From: Planctomycetota bacterium
GTDB taxonomy: Bacteria > Planctomycetota > Phycisphaerae > UBA1845 > Fen-1342
Direction of reading: 5' to 3'
DNA: 6,597 bases
Assembly (NCBI GenBank): GCA_030616465.1
Contig: JAUWXH010000120.1
Coordinates: 1-6,597 of the forward strand
Shown here: one piece after another, positions 6,098-6,597 of the stretch
Numbering within the stretch: the stretch's first letter is position 1
How the letters are laid out: each line of letters opens with the position of its first letter
Program-made: the position numbers and the translations under genes
The notes under the pieces: model-generated
What the model saw: the letters and a program-made list of their open reading frames with translations, nothing else
Told to the model about the DNA's origin: nothing
Databases searched by the model: none

Positions 6098-6123
6098 CCT
6101 GGCGCTGCGGAAGAGCGCCCAGG
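6098..6123 (+). terminator. GC hairpin directly after the LuxR-type gene, probable terminator or 3' stabiliser
   Basis: Starting on the base after the stop codon, CCTGGCGCT pairs with AGCGCC-C-AGG: nine base pairs with one bulged C and a 7-base loop (6107-6113). No T run follows, so it is not a textbook intrinsic terminator. The position argues for an mRNA 3' end or pause element. Confidence 0.5.
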
Positions 6124-6181
6124 CGTGCGCCGGCCTTGGGCGATGAGGGCCGACTGCGGCCAGCGGACGCGTGTCGGTCTG

Positions 6182-6196
6182 CGGGATGACATCCCG
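6182..6196. promoter_or_regulatory. Perfect 6-3-6 inverted repeat upstream of the promoter at 6206
   Basis: CGGGAT-gac-ATCCCG is a perfect dyad ending 9 bases before the -35 element. It could be an operator, or a hairpin acting as a second stop for transcripts from the regulator gene. Confidence 0.35.
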
Positions 6197-6205
6197 TTGG
6201 CCGAC

Positions 6206-6235
6206 TTGTGGTGCCTTGGCCGCGCGGTCTACAAT
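6206..6235 (+). promoter_or_regulatory. Sigma-70-type promoter in the right-hand intergenic region
   Basis: TACAAT (6230-6235) matches the -10 consensus at 5 of 6 positions and sits in a local A/T-rich patch. TTGTGG (6206-6211) supplies the TTG of a -35 box with an 18-base spacer. The start would be near 6242. It would drive whatever lies to the right of 6242. Confidence 0.45.
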
Positions 6236-6266
6236 AGTTTTGCTTTGATCCCGGTGGCGGATCGCA

Positions 6267-6281
6267 CGTTGGCTACCAACG
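6267..6281. promoter_or_regulatory. Perfect 6-3-6 inverted repeat just downstream of the predicted start
   Basis: CGTTGG-cta-CCAACG lies about 25 bases after the predicted transcription start. It has the same 6-3-6 geometry as the dyad at 6182-6196 but a different sequence. It could be an operator or a leader hairpin. Confidence 0.35.
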
Positions 6282-6298
6282 CTTCAAGACCGGAGGAT

Positions 6299-6385
6299 GT
6301 GGAGCCGAAAGCGAGATGCGTCTCTTTCTTGCTCTGTGCGAGCTTCCTTGTGTCGGCCGTGCTGTCGTGTGTCGTGGGGTTATGA
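6299..6385 (+). CDS. Possible 28-residue hydrophobic peptide or signal-peptide remnant
   Basis: From GTG 6299 the frame encodes a basic start (EPKAR), a hydrophobic core (VSFLLCASFLVSAVL) and then S-C, which looks like a signal peptide with a loose lipoprotein-type cysteine, and it stops five residues after that cysteine. GGAGG at 6292-6296 is only 2 bases before the GTG, which is too close. A TTG at 6269 is an alternative start (38 residues). It may be a real small membrane peptide, a decayed lipoprotein start, or chance. Confidence 0.2.
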   Translation: MEPKARCVSFLLCASFLVSAVLSCVVGL

Positions 6386-6440
6386 CGTGGCTCTGACGCA
6401 TGGAGCGCAGGAGTGACGGCCACGCGTGACGGTTCGAAGA

Positions 6441-6447
6441 AAGGAGG
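6441..6447 (+). promoter_or_regulatory. Strong Shine-Dalgarno sequence without an obvious gene
   Basis: AAGGAGG is the fullest ribosome binding site in the right-hand 500 bases. No ATG or GTG lies at the right distance. The nearest usable start is TTG 6458, 10 bases away, opening the partial frame described separately. Confidence 0.35.
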
Positions 6448-6457
6448 ATCGATCGGA

Positions 6458-6597
6458 TTGACTCAGGTAGACACGTCCCTTCGAAAGGAACGGCAACGGC
6501 GACAGGATCGCCGAGCCTCTCTTTGGTCCTGGCCCACGGAGATTCTCAGAAATTGTACTTCGCCTCTGCCCTGCCGGTGCCAGGACCGCAAACCGGC
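6458..6597 (+). CDS. Possible start of a gene running off the window (TTG start), unrecognised
   Basis: From TTG 6458 the frame is open to the window end, giving at least 46 residues that begin MTQVDTSLRKERQRRQDRR, a strongly basic start. Only the upstream AAGGAGG supports it. G/C at third codon positions is about 63 percent, clearly below the real genes here, and no family is recognised. The same DNA is also open in the frame containing ATT 6457. Treat it as doubtful. Confidence 0.2.
   Translation, partial: MTQVDTSLRKERQRRQDRRASLWSWPTEILRNCTSPLPCRCQDRKP
6497..6513. other. GC hairpin near the window end
   Basis: CGGCGA-cagga-TCGCCG is a perfect 6-bp stem with a 5-base loop. It is followed by a pyrimidine-rich stretch but no real T run. 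It may be part of a structured leader RNA or a weak terminator. Confidence 0.3.
6573..6597. other. Hairpin cut by the window edge, containing GCAAACC
   Basis: GCCGGT (6573-6578) can pair with ACCGGC (6592-6597) around a 13-base loop. The loop and 3' arm contain GCAAACC (6588-6594), a string also found in the 5' half of c-di-GMP-I (GEMM) riboswitches. The rest of any such motif would lie outside the window, so no call is made. Confidence 0.15.

Larger units (their letters stand above)
6124..6597. other. Last 474 bases: no confident gene, regulatory-looking features
   Basis: Open frames here are short or have G/C use at third codon positions well below that of the real genes; the two frames open through 6448-6597 show only about 60 percent by my count. 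The stretch does hold a promoter-like element, two short perfect inverted repeats, a strong isolated ribosome binding site and terminal GC hairpins. It could be a long 5' leader of a gene that starts beyond the window. Confidence 0.55.

Noticed and set aside
6125..6385. 86-residue frame from GTG 6125
   Set aside because: It begins inside or next to the terminal hairpin, has no ribosome binding site, runs across a promoter-like element and two dyads, and shows no family features; only its last 28-38 codons merit a low-confidence entry.
1..6597. Mobile element, CRISPR, toxin-antitoxin or defence system
   Set aside because: No terminal repeats, transposase or integrase motifs, regularly spaced repeats, or defence-type domains were seen on either strand.

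Overview
The window is GC-rich and strongly codon-biased, with every convincing gene on the + strand. It most resembles a chromosomal segment of a flagellated Planctomycetes-type bacterium. This placement is an inference. It rests on the very long hook-associated protein built from flagellin-IN-like repeats, on a Gfo/Idh/MocA oxidoreductase of the type abundant in that phylum, on the small free-standing LuxR-type regulator, and on long GC-rich intergenic stretches. No rRNA, tRNA, CRISPR array, insertion sequence or phage gene is visible.

Layout. At the left edge (about 1-230) is a short, probably real reading frame with one membrane segment; it may be the tail of a gene cut by the window edge. 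A sigma-54-like promoter (346-360) then precedes a two-gene flagellar unit: fliD, the filament cap (439-3450, GTG start), and fliS, the flagellin export chaperone (3534-3998). The two are 83 bases apart and read as one operon for filament assembly: FliS holds flagellin soluble and delivers it to the export gate, and FliD folds arriving subunits at the tip. After a 188-base gap with its own sigma-70-like promoter comes a Gfo/Idh/MocA-family NAD(P)-dependent oxidoreductase (4187-5368), which has no obvious link to motility.

The right third is sparsely coding. The 384 bases at 5369-5752 hold several inverted repeats, two candidate promoters and the leader of a 114-residue single-domain LuxR/GerE-type HTH regulator (5753-6097). 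A bulged GC hairpin follows that gene directly. The last 500 bases (6098-6597) contain no gene I can call with confidence. They do hold a fairly good promoter (6206-6235), two perfect 6-3-6 inverted repeats on either side of it, a short hydrophobic reading frame, an isolated strong Shine-Dalgarno sequence at 6441-6447, and GC hairpins running to the window edge.

Nothing here is clearly a new system. The best leads are the sigma-54-like element before fliD, the expanded and internally duplicated FliD, and the structured non-coding DNA around and after the luxR-type gene.
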